NCBI GenBank assembly: GCA_014281115.1
Contig: JACONQ010000002.1
Span: 1,240,001 to 1,304,000, forward strand
Origin: Laburnicola sp. R22_1
Taxonomy: Eukaryota > Ascomycota > Dothideomycetes > Pleosporales > Didymosphaeriaceae
Direction: 5' to 3'
DNA length: 64,000 nucleotides
The notes under the pieces were generated by a model, which was not told where the DNA came from, did no database searches, and saw nothing but the letters and a program-made list of their open reading frames with translations. Positions 22,684 to 32,345 of the stretch are shown in pieces; position 1 is the first letter of the stretch, and each line of letters opens with the position of its first letter. The position numbers were made by a program, and so were the translations under genes.

Positions 22684-24753
22684 ATGAGGATTTCTCCAAA
22701 GGCGACGCTTCCGGCTGTCGTTGCTGTTACATCGTTTTTCGGTCTTACGCAGGCCCAGGGCCCTGGCGACTGCAACGGTGGACCATGGAACGCGCACGCC
22801 GTTGGATATGAAACTGGTGGGGAATGGTGTGCCACCAAGTGGAAGGACGGTGGTGCTATCAACGGAATCCAGGCCTGGGCCAACGGTGACAGTGTCAATG
22901 GTATTGAATTCCAATACACGAATGGAGTTGCTCCCGAGAGGTTGGGACAGATGACTGGGCAAAAGAAGGAATGGCTCACATGGGACACGACGACCGACAC
23001 GGTGGAGTCCATAACCGTTTGGCCCAACGGAAAATCCGACGTGCGTCGCGTAGCTGCAATTGAAATCAAGATTAGCAACAGAGACCCGTGGAGGGTCGGG
23101 ACTCCCCCCAAAAAGACCCAAGGCTACGACAGTCCTGTTGTCAACGGCGCCGGCATTATCATGGGTGCATATGGAAGACAAGGAGGCAGTATTGACATGA
23201 TCGCCTTTCTGATGATGGACTCTGCCATCAAGAACCGCGACGTGAAGGACTTCGCCCCCAATGGCGACAGCCTCAATGCCAACAACGAGGCACTCAAGAA
23301 CCAGAAACCCGAAGCCATCGATTCGTTTGCGCAGGAGAACTGGACAGGCGAGAAGATGGAATACAATGTCGAAAGGGAGGTCCGCAAGTTGAAGAGCTGG
23401 TCGACCACGAGAAGCTCTTCCAAAACGTTTGGGGGCTCCGTTAGCGCCAGCATTGACTTTGGACTGCCGGCGATAGGCTTGGGTGGAAGTATCTCTACCG
23501 AGTTCCATTGGGAGACTACAAACTCGATCGAAACCTCTGAAGCTGGTGAAAAGGAGGTGAGCATTGTCTTGTCCCAAACGAGGTACAGCGGACTGATTTT
23601 CACAAACAGGAAATTCTGAACTTCTCCGTGAGCGGCAAGATCCCGAAGGGCGAGGCTATCTACTGTGAAGCGCTGGCTTTCAGCGGCAAATACGACTTGG
23701 ATTACGATAGCACGGTTAGTAAACTGCGGCATGTTCCTAGCAAGACTAGCCACTAACGACTTGCAGATTGAGCTTGAGCTCCAGAGCGGCAAGACCTGGT
23801 CTTATCACGAGGCTGGAACTGTGAAAGGCGTGGCATGGTCCAGGAATGAGAACAAATGCATCAGCTATAAGAAGGGGGAGTCTGGACCTGCCGTACTAGA
23901 GGCGAAGCTCGCAGAGTGGAAGGACAATCCCGAGAAGGAAGAGCAGGAGAAGAAGGAGCGTGAACAGAGGGCCGAGGAGGATTTGGCTGAGCCCTCTGCG
24001 ACTGAAAGTGCTACACCTACCAGGACAGACGACACTGAACCGACCGCGACAAGCGAGCCTGAAGAAGGAGAGGAAGAAGAAGACGTCATTAATGAGGACG
24101 AGGGAGAAGAGCTCGACGATTCAGAGCTCGACGATACAGTGCTCGACGATACAGAGCTCGACGATACAGAGCTCGACGATTCAGAGCTCGACGATTCAGA
24201 GCTCGACGATACAGAGCTCGACGATTCAGAGCTCGACGATACAGTGCTCGACGATACAGAGCTCGACGATTCAGAGCTCGACGATACAGAGCTCGACGAT
24301 ACAGAGCTCGACGATTCAGAGCTCGACGATTCAGAGCTCGACGATACAGAGCTCGACGATACAGTGCTCGACGATACAGAGCTCGACGATTCAGAGCTCG
24401 ACGATACAGTGCTCGACGATACAGAGCTCGACGATTCAGAGCTCGACGATTCAGAGCTCGACGATACAGAGCTCGACGATTCAGAGCTCGACGATACAGA
24501 GCTCGACGATTCAGAGCTCGACGATTTAGAGCTCGGGGATACGGAACTCGAGGACAATGAGGAAGATCTACTTGAGGATGATTTGCTCGAGGAAGATACT
24601 GAGGAAGAGCCCATCCCAACCACCACGACCAAGGCCCGTCAGAGCAGTACTTCTCGCGCACGTCAAAACACTACCCGCAATGTGGAACGTGCCGAGATTA
24701 CGCCTACCCCAACGGCTTTTGCAGTTAAGCGCAGCATGACGTTCACTGCCTAA
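22684..24753 (+). CDS. Secreted protein: jacalin-like region, aerolysin-like region, acidic repeat tail
   Basis: Three exons (22684-23556, 23610-23714, 23767-24753) encode 654 aa; both introns are phase 0 (53 and 52 nt, the second with a CACTAAC branch). A signal peptide ends near residue 25. Residues ~30-178 show repeated Gly-rich beta motifs (GGAINGIQAWANG, then GRQGGSIDMIAF) typical of a jacalin-like beta-prism lectin. Residues ~195-400 alternate Ser/Thr and hydrophobics around SWSTTRSSSKTFGGSVSAS and GLGGSISTEF, resembling the membrane-inserting stretch of aerolysin-fold pore-forming proteins. A Glu/Lys-rich linker follows, then about 29 acidic ELDD[S/T] repeats (441-584) and a Thr/Arg-rich tail without a GPI signal. 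Lectin-plus-aerolysin fusions are known in fungi and animals, where they bind glycans and can form pores. That role here is inference from pattern. Target and activity are unknown. Confidence 0.65.
24109..24540 (+). repeat. 15-bp coding minisatellite (about 29 units, ELDD[S/T/V])
   Basis: In-frame tandem repeat of GAGCTCGACGATACA with three variants at two positions (TCA or ACA, and GAG or GTG). Reading the 28 junction units in order as S (TCA-GAG), T (ACA-GAG) and V (ACA-GTG) gives SVTTSSTS VTSTTSST VTSV TSSTSTS, ending in a diverged TTA-GAG unit. V units fall at positions 2, 9, 17 and 20, and the T-S-S-T run recurs, suggesting unequal exchange of multi-unit blocks. Because 15 is a multiple of 3 and the unit lacks stops in any frame, all six frames stay open here; the Ser-rich and Arg/Ala-rich ORFs across it are artefacts. 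Confidence 0.95.
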
Positions 24754-24970
24754 GCGTTACTCCCAGCCGCCCTGGTTAGAAGACGTCGATGCTTCGGCTT
24801 TGAGTTTCTGTATTCCATTTTTGTATGTTAAACTGCTAGGGTTGATCACGTTCTGCATGCTTGGAATAGTGGCCGTGGATTTCGTGGCGCAGGAGTTATT
24901 TTGGGTTGTAATGTTATAATCAATGTCAATCGACACTATGGTACGCTCTCTGTCTGCAAAAATATATATA

Positions 24971-25040
24971 ATGTGTTACCCCAGGATGGACAATACCATG
25001 GTCGAATGCACTTGGTATTGCTTATCCTAGGGTAACACAT
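24971..25040. repeat. 70-bp palindromic element (ATGTGTTACCC ends)
   Basis: Inverted repeat with about 29-bp arms around a 12-bp loop. The outer 11 bp, ATGTGTTACCC and GGGTAACACAT, match perfectly; the inner arm (AGGAT...AATACCA) has a few mismatches. Related copies are a loopless version at 25,689-25,711 and a single arm plus loop at 30,959-30,994. It could be a tiny foldback element or a structured transcript end. It lies just upstream of the doubtful ORF at 25,059. Confidence 0.75.
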
Positions 25041-25058
25041 GGACCAAAAAGTCTTTAC

Positions 25059-25592
25059 TTGGAACTATCGAGGCACGTCGTATCTGCAGAGACGGATGCG
25101 ACATCGCAAAAACCCAAGCGAGAGCCTGAGCAAGACAACATCACGGAATGCGATCCTGCCGACCGATCGTGGATCGTCGAATTTACCAAATTCGGTGGTA
25201 CTGCCGTCATTGTCGAATTTATTAGCTCAATGTGCGATTGGAACATCGGGAACATGCTCGGCGGTGCAAATAATAGAAAAAAGCACAAGAACGGTTGTGT
25301 ATCATGCGTGCACGTCTGCGAGTATTGGACCCACGGCAACTGCAGCATGCCAGTGATTCATGATGATCCCGAAAACGATCCCGCAGACCCTGCGAAGCCG
25401 AAGCAACTTGTGCATATACGCATGCCATGTATTGCACGCCTCAGTCTCAGGGCTAACGGTGTCCCCTGTTCGCAATCCGATAGCGCGTGTCCGCACGGAA
25501 CACATGGTTTTGTTGATGAGTTCCTACAGCGTGTAGCAGATGTGAAGGCTGGATTCGCAACCCTAATAACAGTGTTAACTCAGAAACTCTAA
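25059..25592 (+). CDS. Doubtful hypothetical ORF, Cys-containing, no ATG
   Basis: A 178-codon frame open from 24,972 to a TAA at 25,590-25,592. There is no in-frame ATG before the middle of the frame; the boundary given begins at a TTG. If real, the 5' end must come from splicing or start at an internal Met (about 25,230). The translated text contains a Cys-rich patch (GCVSCVHVCEYWTHGNC), a DPENDPADPAKPK stretch and a hydrophobic C-terminus. I recognise no family. It sits between two palindromes of the same family (24,971-25,040 and 25,689-25,711), so it could be cargo of a small mobile unit, an old gene fragment, or chance. Low confidence. Confidence 0.25.
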   Translation: MELSRHVVSAETDATSQKPKREPEQDNITECDPADRSWIVEFTKFGGTAVIVEFISSMCDWNIGNMLGGANNRKKHKNGCVSCVHVCEYWTHGNCSMPVIHDDPENDPADPAKPKQLVHIRMPCIARLSLRANGVPCSQSDSACPHGTHGFVDEFLQRVADVKAGFATLITVLTQKL

Positions 25593-25688
25593 ATAGTACA
25601 AGAATAGAGAATTATTGTATACCGTCACCAGGTGGTGTGATGATTCGCGAGGCCTTTACAAGGCTCACAGGTTAAAAGTCTAAGTACT

Positions 25689-25711
25689 ATGTGTTACCCT
25701 AGGGTAATACA
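25689..25711. repeat. Loopless copy of the ATGTGTTACCC palindrome
   Basis: TGTGTTACCC followed directly by TAGGGTAATACA, a near-perfect 22-bp palindrome. It equals the outer arms of the 70-bp palindrome at 24,971 with the centre removed. It could be an internal deletion product or an excision remnant. It lies about 70 bp from the stop codon of the metallophosphatase gene. Confidence 0.7.
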
Positions 25712-25778
25712 AATGGTGGCTATACTCTAACTTTTAAGCCACAGGCCTCACGAATGGCATCGCCTGGTGCCGTCAACG

Positions 25779-27687
25779 TCAAGGACATTCTTCACCCTCT
25801 ACGTCCCAGTGTTCTTCCACCCAGTCCGTCAAAATGTCCGTGAGGCTTTTGCCGTTTTCGTATGAATGCGTGTCATCCGGACTATACTTCTCACCCAGGT
25901 AGTCTAGGCCAAGGAGTATCCATTTCTGGATGAACTCATTGTACAGAAGATCCACGACCTCCGGTTTCTGCTCGGCACTGGAGTCGAAACCAATGTTGGC
26001 TTGAATGCAGTTGGGTACTTGGTAAAAGGGAATGAAGGAGTGAAGGGTATCATCTCCGTCGTTACCAGCGTCGTCACGCGTCGTGTACCCTGGAAAAAGG
26101 TTGCCTTCATCATTTACTACCATGGGAGCTTGTTTGTGCGGTCCATGGTTGTACTCATCCTGCTCGTCGGCAGACGCGTATATATCAGGCCTGAACTGCG
26201 CAGCGACATGTTCTGGCGGCTGCAAGTAAATATTTCCTTCTTTCATCATGGTCAGAATCGGTCCTTCGTTATTCAAGAGCCTCAGTAATCGGCCTGCGGC
26301 TTGATATGGCACGTCCTCGATGTAGCGTATCCCGCTCGTAAACGGCGAAACGAGGAACTTCGTGTCCTTGGTGAACGGTCCTTTGAAAATGTCGAAGCGA
26401 ATGCCGCCAGTGTTGGTAATCACGAGGGCCTTCTTGTCTCTGTCGGAAGGCTTGATGGATTGCGGTAGCACTTGTGTGTCCAGCCAAGTGAATATACTCT
26501 CGTTATGTGGGTATGGGCGACGTGAGACCCATAGATTTTGGGGTGCGCAGCCGTAGCGTTCGCCCAGACCCAGTGACTTTCGGGCGTCGCCGATTGCGGA
26601 TGTGGCATTTAGGCCATGCTTGGTAGGGAAGGTGACGCTGTTCTTGTCGCTGTGATGGTGCATAGAAAACAAATTATTGTCTAGGTATCTCCGAGAGAAT
26701 GTCAGCTTTTCCTTCTGTGGTCTTGCCTTCTGTCCTCCAGACCCGCCCGTAGAGAGGCCGTCGATCGACATGAAGCCTATTGTTTCCATATATCGACCGC
26801 TCTCCATAGCAACGGATTTGGTGTCAAAGATCTTGTAATCGCGAATGTGCGAGTGACCACCGAAAAACTGAATCGGTGTATCCCACTGCGCAGATCTGAT
26901 TGTGGAAAATAGCAGAGCATATTCGGTAGAGCGAATGTCCACGTGGCCGTACACGAGAATGAGGTCGACATCTTTGTCTTTCAATGCGTCTTGAAACCAG
27001 TCGTTCTTTACAGTCTCTTCTACAGGGATGACAAAAGTGTTCTTGTCATTCCCCGTGAAGTCAAAGATGAAGCCAAAGGCTAAAATCCTTATCCCTTGGT
27101 TCTTAGTCTTGAACTTCTTGTACCGCGGGGCAAGCGGCTGACGTTGCCCGTTGTCAGGATTGATAATGTCCAGGTTGGAAGCAAGATAGTTGCCTCTGAA
27201 GTCAGGCACCGTGTGGTAAAACTCTCCATCTGCCGAGTCTGCTTTGTAGAGTTCGTGATTTCCAGAGCATATGAGGTCGATGTTCTGCTCTTTCGCGATC
27301 TCGTAAGTAAACTTCCCGCGGGGCTTGGAAGAGTCATAAATAGCATTCCCTTCTATACGGTCGCCAGTGTCTATGAGAAGGAGATCTGTGCCATCTGCGT
27401 CGGCGCGATCACGCATATGTTTGGCGAAGGATACGTAGTCGCCCCAATCAGCCGAGAACGAAGGTCTAGATTATGTGAGAGTCTGCGCTTCGAGGAAAGG
27501 GAGATACGGTGGGATATTACTCTTGCAAATGTCCACCCCACCAGCCATGGATGTCGGTAGTATGGAGGAAGTTTAATTGAGCCCAAGGCAACTCACGTAA
27601 CGGTGCTGCAATCGGTGAAGGCGCGGAAGGCTGAGCACATAGAGCGCTACTGGAAAGAAGGAAAGGTACCAGTAGTGCGCGAACCAT
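25779..27687 (-). CDS. Secreted/vacuolar metallophosphatase, 5'-nucleotidase-like (yeast YHR202W-like)
   Basis: Calcineurin-like metallophosphatase related to 5'-nucleotidases; hydrolysis of a phosphate monoester such as a nucleotide is inferred from family. Two exons, 27687-27521 and 27465-25779, with a 55-nt GTAATA..TAG intron (phase 2), give 617 aa. A signal peptide (VRALLVPFLLSSSALC) starts at the first ATG. The two-metal site is complete: TTDIHG (D45, H47), DTGDRIEG (D91), SGNHEL (N125, H126), YGHVD (H230) and GGHSH (H260, H262). A C-terminal substrate domain of about 300 residues follows. Length and order match yeast YHR202W (about 600 aa, vacuolar). There is no C-terminal anchor. It is divergent from the RCC1 gene across about 430 bp. 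Confidence 0.88.
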
Positions 27688-28115
27688 ATTGGAAACACTT
27701 GAGTCGCACCTGGTGCTTATTATATATATACCAGGCAGAAGCACCTGCCTGCGCAGTAGCTGCAAGTACTGCAGGCACGGAGTAGGGGCAGTGATTTCGA
27801 TCGGAGCAAACGAAAAACGACGAGGCAGAGTGACTATGGGCTAAGTAGGTGACCCCGATGTGGGCTGGAGTAAACAGGCGAGATGGCGATGGCTTGCGAG
27901 CACCTGAGTGAATGAGGCTGGGCTGACTAAGCGATGAGGCGGCTGGGACATCCCGGTCCCGGCTGCCCGCTCGTCTAGCGTACAAAGCGCGTTCCTGGTC
28001 TGCTTTTTTCTGAGAACACTTCAACACCACAACACGGCTACACGGGCCTCAACCCAGCCTCCCCGACATACTCTTTTCCACTCGTCGCCGTCGGACGCCA
28101 TCTACGACGCACACG
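27688..28115. promoter_or_regulatory. Shared divergent promoter, metallophosphatase / RCC1
   Basis: A 428-bp gap between two head-to-head genes. It contains a (TA)n tract at 27,719-27,730, close to the phosphatase start and a plausible AT-rich core element for that gene. A pyrimidine-rich stretch with repeated CACAC-type triplets (about 28,020-28,115) precedes the RCC1 start. No specific operator recognised. Confidence 0.5.
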
Positions 28116-30033
28116 ATGCCTCCTCGCGCCAAGTCTCGCGCTGCTACTGCACAGCCAGCTGATGCTGCGCCCAAGGTCAACGGCACAGGTACGTCATCAG
28201 CACCGAACTTTCTCGCGCCCTTCCTACCGTCGCTAACCTATCTGCAGGGCGCACTCGCGCGAAGAAGAACGAGACGCCAGCCGTGAATGGCATTTCCGAG
28301 GAACCGAAGACCGCACCGGGTCAGCAAAACGCGTCGCAACCTGATTCTGCGTCGGCTAACCATTTATTTAGCTACCAAGGGACGCGCAAAGAAAGAAGCT
28401 ACGCCTGCCGTTGCGCCCAAACCCGCGCCCAAACCCGCGCCCAAACCCGCGCCCAAAGCTGCACCCAAAGCTGCACCCAAACGCAAGAAGGATGACGAGA
28501 GCGAGGGCGAACCTGAAGTCGATGCCGATGCCGATGCCGATGCCGATGCCGATGCCAAACCCAGAGCGAAGAAACCGAGGACGCAAGAAGCAAAACCGGC
28601 CAAGGTCCTGAAGCGCGACTTACCAAAAGGGCCGCGCCGAATCAAGGGCAAGAAGAACGAGATCAACCGAATCCGATACACTGAGCCGCTGAAAGTCTTC
28701 GTTTTTGGCGAGGGAGGTCAAGGCGAACTAGGTCTGGGCGCAACGAAGAAGGCCATCGACGTCAAGCGACCGCGATATAATGAAGGCCTGAGCAACTACA
28801 ACGTAGTCAGGGTCGCGACGGGCGGCATGCACGTAGTCGCGCTGACAAAAGACAACAAAATCCTGACCTGGGGTGTGAACGACAATGGCGCTCTGGGACG
28901 CGACACGTCCGGTGCAGCCGTCAAGCTGAAGGACATGGACGCGGATGACGAGGACGATTCTGACTCGGACGACGAGACGGGTGGCTTGAACGAGCTCGAA
29001 GCTACGCCAACAGCTATCTCGTCGGACCATTTCCCCGAGGACACTGTCTTCGTGGACGTGGTAGCCGGAGACAGCTGCTCTTTTGCGCTGACCACCGAGG
29101 GTGCTGTATATGGCTGGGGTACCTTCCGCGTAAGTAATAAAGCGCGCATTTTAAGTACATGGCTAACGGTTCAATCAGAAAAATGAGGGTATACTCGGCT
29201 TCGAACGCAATAACCACACCGCGAAAACCCCTGTATACATTGACAGCATCACCAAAGTGACCCAGCTCGCCTGCGGCACAAACCATGTGCTCGCTCTCGA
29301 CAAGGACCAACATGTATATGCGTGGGGCAACGGTCAGCAGAACCAGCTTGGGCGCCGCGTAACCGAGCGAACTCTCACCGAATCACTCCTGCCCAACCGC
29401 GTTGGTTTCCACGATAGCACCTTCAAGCGACCGAGCCAAAAGATTACGAAGATCGCCTGCGGTGACTACCATGGGCTCGCTATTGGCGAGGATGGACACG
29501 TGTGGTCGTGGGGTGCGAACAACTATTGCGAGACTGGACAAGCTGAGAACGCCGGAGACGACAATGCTAGCGTACTCACTCCGCGCATCATTGGCAGTCT
29601 AGAAGGCAAAGGTGTGGTAGCTGTCGAAGCCGGCTCTCACCATAACATCGCCCTTACAAAAGGCGGGGAAGTGCTCGTCTGGGGACGCTGTGATGGTTCA
29701 CAAACTGGTATCCCCGCAAACCAGCTTAACACGATCGACGACGCAGGCAGAGTCTTGAAGAGCAACGGTAGAGCCAAGATCCTGCTGGAGCCTACACCCA
29801 TCCCTGGCCTGAGCAACATTGTGACCGGCACGTGTGGACCCGAGCATACCATCGTCATCAACAAGGACGGCCGGGCATACTCCTGGGGCTTCTCTGCCAA
29901 CTATCAGACGGGACAGGGCACGGATGAGGATATCGATGTTCCCACTCTCATCGACAATACTGCTGTGAGGGACACCAAGCTCGTCTGGGCTGGCGCGGGC
30001 GGCCAGTACTCTGCTCTTGCCAGCAAGAAGTAG
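28116..30033 (+). CDS. RCC1: Ran guanine nucleotide exchange factor RCC1/Pim1/Prp20
   Basis: Chromatin-bound exchange factor that loads GTP on Ran, driving nuclear transport and spindle assembly. Four exons (28116-28188, 28248-28319, 28372-29129, 29179-30033) give 585 aa. All three introns are 49-59 nt with a CTAAC branch site. The basic N-terminal tail (about 1-130) contains AKKN, repeated APKP and APKA motifs, six DA pairs and a KPRAKKPR nuclear-localisation-like stretch. The rest is a seven-bladed RCC1 propeller with recurrent G-x-G-x-x-G-x-L-G units (GEGGQGELGLG, WGVNDNGALG, WGNGQQNQLG, WGANNYCETG, WGFSANYQTG) and the intervening VACG.H..AL type motifs. An acidic insertion (DADDEDDSDSDDE) interrupts an early blade, common in fungal homologues. 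Slightly longer than S. pombe Pim1 because of the tail. Confidence 0.95.
28416..28556 (+). repeat. Short coding repeats in the RCC1 N-terminal tail
   Basis: Two in-frame repeats. First, about six 12-bp units of GCGCCCAAACCC type (later units GCACCCAAAGCT), encoding APKP/APKA. Second, six GATGCC hexamers encoding Asp-Ala pairs at about 28,521-28,556. The first resembles histone-H1-like Ala-Pro-Lys tails and probably contributes to DNA or nucleosome contact. Length is likely variable between strains. Confidence 0.85.
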
Positions 30034-31837
30034 TAGATCTGCCGACCGCTTCCATAGTTATCTTTCACTTTCTCTTCTGTTCTACATCTAAGTAGTCAGT
30101 ATGTTTCGGTTTGTCATAAAATGGCGTTCTTGGTTCCTGAAATGGACATTCGGTTCACATAGCGTTCATTTCTCCTTCAATTTTTTATCTTAATCATGAT
30201 AGGAACGGGGCGGGAAGGGCGATTTTTAGCGTATCTAATCGAGCACGTGCAGGAGTGAGAACGGGGAGTATAGTTAAAGCAGATGCGGTTTTGCGGTGTG
30301 CAGCGGACCATGGCCTGTGTCTTGTAATAATAGAATGCTTGCGTTTTCTCTCGTCTACTTTGGCTCCTTTGCAATGATGATGTTACAACAAATCCCTTCA
30401 TGCTGCCGTTTGGTATGACTTCAGACTGGGCGTGAAAGTGTATACATAATTGCGCGCAGTTCCATTGGGACTTCCTTTGCTTCACAGCACATTTGTTAAA
30501 GTCACTTCGACAAGATCATGTGGCCGCAGTGGATGGAGGACGAAAAATCACTTCAAGGAGGTTGATGGCTGGGTGAGACTGGGAGCGGGTTTGAAACAAA
30601 AAAGAAAATTGCAGGATCCCATGTGTTCTCGGCAGTCAGTGAGGACTAAAACTCGCTTTCGATATCTGAATATGTCCGCCGTGGCTGGTGCACTAAAACC
30701 CTTACACAAAAATGGTCATGGCTGGACGACCTCGAGAGTCTGGTTAGACAAAAACATGAACCGGTGGGTATGCATGTGTTGTCGGCGGTCGTTGGCAATC
30801 ACAGGCGCTGTTGACATGTCTGCCTAAAATACACAGGAAGGAGGATCTTGGACAGACGAAAACCCTAAGGCGATAGGTTTCATGGAGTAGTCGCAGCTGG
30901 ACGTGAAAAAGCCGAGCAGATGAATTCCATGGTGTACTGCTTGAGAGTTTGAGTCTTGTGTGTTACCCCAGGATAGGCGATACCAAGATCGAATTTAAAG
31001 ACTTCAGTCTTCTATATGTCCTGCGGCCGTGGTGGAAGGGCTTGCACCTGGTCTAAAATCCTATATCGGTCGTCGGTGGATGCGCGGTTGCGTCTTCCTT
31101 TGCGGATATGCGATGTTAAAATGGGAAACTAGAAAATACATGGTGGATTAAATAGGTGTAGAGGAAAGTCATGTTTGGCTGGTTCCTGGGCTTCTGAAAA
31201 AGTGTCTGAAGTTGAAATTGCCGACTAGATTAGTTTGGAGAAGCTATTTATATGTCTAACTCTTGTCTCTTGGGTTCCCAGTCACGCATGAGAAGTGAAA
31301 ATGGGTTTACTGGTCAAAATGGTTCATGGATAAACCCGCTATGCAAAGATCCAGAGAGTCCCTACATGTTTGAAACTCAAACAGTGCAGAAAAGGATACA
31401 TGGCTGCTGCGGTCTCCCGTTGTGCAAATCCTTGTGAGACTTTGCCATGGTCCGCTTTCTTTGCTCGAGACAAGTATTCACGTTTTAGTGAGCCTGGGTT
31501 TGAAAGCCTTGCGTGGCGAGTACCATCTACCACTGGATATGCTAAACTCCTGCATATGGTAATTAGAGCCAGTCGCTAGATTATCACATACCGTAAACAT
31601 GAGTCTGAGTAAGACACTTAAGCCGTTGGAAAACAGTGATTCGTTATTGCGTCAGCACGAATTTTGACAAAGAGCGTGGTGAGTCTTAGATTTTGAAGTA
31701 CTCCAGATATACCTAGGTAAAGAACGATCTCGATGTATCGTTCCATTTAGATCCCTAAATAATCTCTATATATGTAGCCCCCACTATATCTATGATACAC
31801 GCTTATGGAATGAGAACCACCATTCTACTGCTCGACC
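30034..31837. other. Gene-free region downstream of RCC1, with second degenerate repeat array
   Basis: About 1.8 kb with no supportable gene. From about 30,540 to 31,330 it carries blocks like those at 20,505-21,735: GATGGCTGGG near 30,563, CAGTGAGGACTAAAA near 30,636, GTGGCTGGTGCACTAAAA near 30,679 and ATGTCTGCCTAAAA near 30,817. Intervening ATGTGTTCTCGGC and ATGTGTTGTCGGC blocks lie near 30,620 and 30,775. Copies are more diverged than in the first array. One arm of the ATGTGTTACCC palindrome lies at 30,959. The last 500 bp show nothing recognisable. Confidence 0.5.
30959..30994 (+). repeat. Single arm plus loop of the ATGTGTTACCC palindrome
   Basis: TGTGTTACCCCAGGATAGGC and the following ATACCAAGATCGAAT match the left arm and loop of the 70-bp palindrome at 24,971, then diverge. 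The second arm is absent, so this is a half copy. Confidence 0.7.
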
Positions 31838-32345
31838 CTACTCCACATAGCACCTCGCCCACTGAGCTCCCATCCCTGTAAGATCCGACAAGCCAGGGTA
31901 CCGCGTCCACGCAACGAAGGTCCCAGGCTGTTCACAACCGATAAACTCGCCGCTCCAGTAGATATGGCACGCGGTTCCCACATCTGGACCAATGGAAAGA
32001 ATGGGGGTATGAGGTCGAGACAGGGAGACCATGGTTTGGGACAGAGAGGGCCCAGCAGCCAACGGTGCCAACCTCGGGCTGAAGCCACATGCACTCCCCC
32101 GTGAAATTGGGGTGGTCGCATGCGTACCAGCCGCCCGGAGCGCCGCCGTAGATATCAATTTGGGCTTGGATGTCAGCGGGGATGTCAGCGGGGGTGTCGG
32201 CGTGGAAGCGGATGATGCCGGTGGTGTTTTTGCCCTGAATATTAAAGGCGGTGTCCTGGTCGGTGGCGTCCTTGGGTGCGGGTGCGGCAGATGAGAAGGT
32301 GGCTAGGTGGAGGAGAAGGGGGAGTATGATGGAGAAGAGGCGCAT
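31838..32345 (-). pseudogene. Small secreted Cys-containing protein, apparently frameshifted
   Basis: Starting at the ATG at 32,345, the frame encodes a signal peptide (RLFSIILPLLLHLATFSSAA), a short pro-region with PADIPADIQ, then WYACDHPNFTGECMWLQP. It stays open to 31,932 but loses family-like character after GCWALS. The adjacent minus frame then carries the expected second half of such proteins: SLSRPHTPILSIGPDVGTAC followed by IGCEQPG and YPGLSDLTG, ending at a TAG at 31,838. This two-part Cys pattern resembles small secreted proteins common in plant-associated fungi. A one-base shift near 32,035-32,060 is the simplest explanation. A 49-nt intron (GTACGC...CTTCAG) would also join the frames but would delete the conserved-looking Cys segment. 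Function unknown. Confidence 0.55.

Noticed and set aside
23865..24661. Ser-rich and Arg/Ala-rich ORFs on the minus strand, and a Ser/Thr/Ile-rich plus ORF
   Set aside because: They exist only because the 15-bp repeat keeps all six frames open; the plus frame joined to the signal peptide by two clean introns is the real one.
32080..32158. A 49-nt intron to rejoin the small secreted protein frames
   Set aside because: It would remove the Cys-containing CDHPNFTGEC segment that looks conserved; kept only as an alternative.
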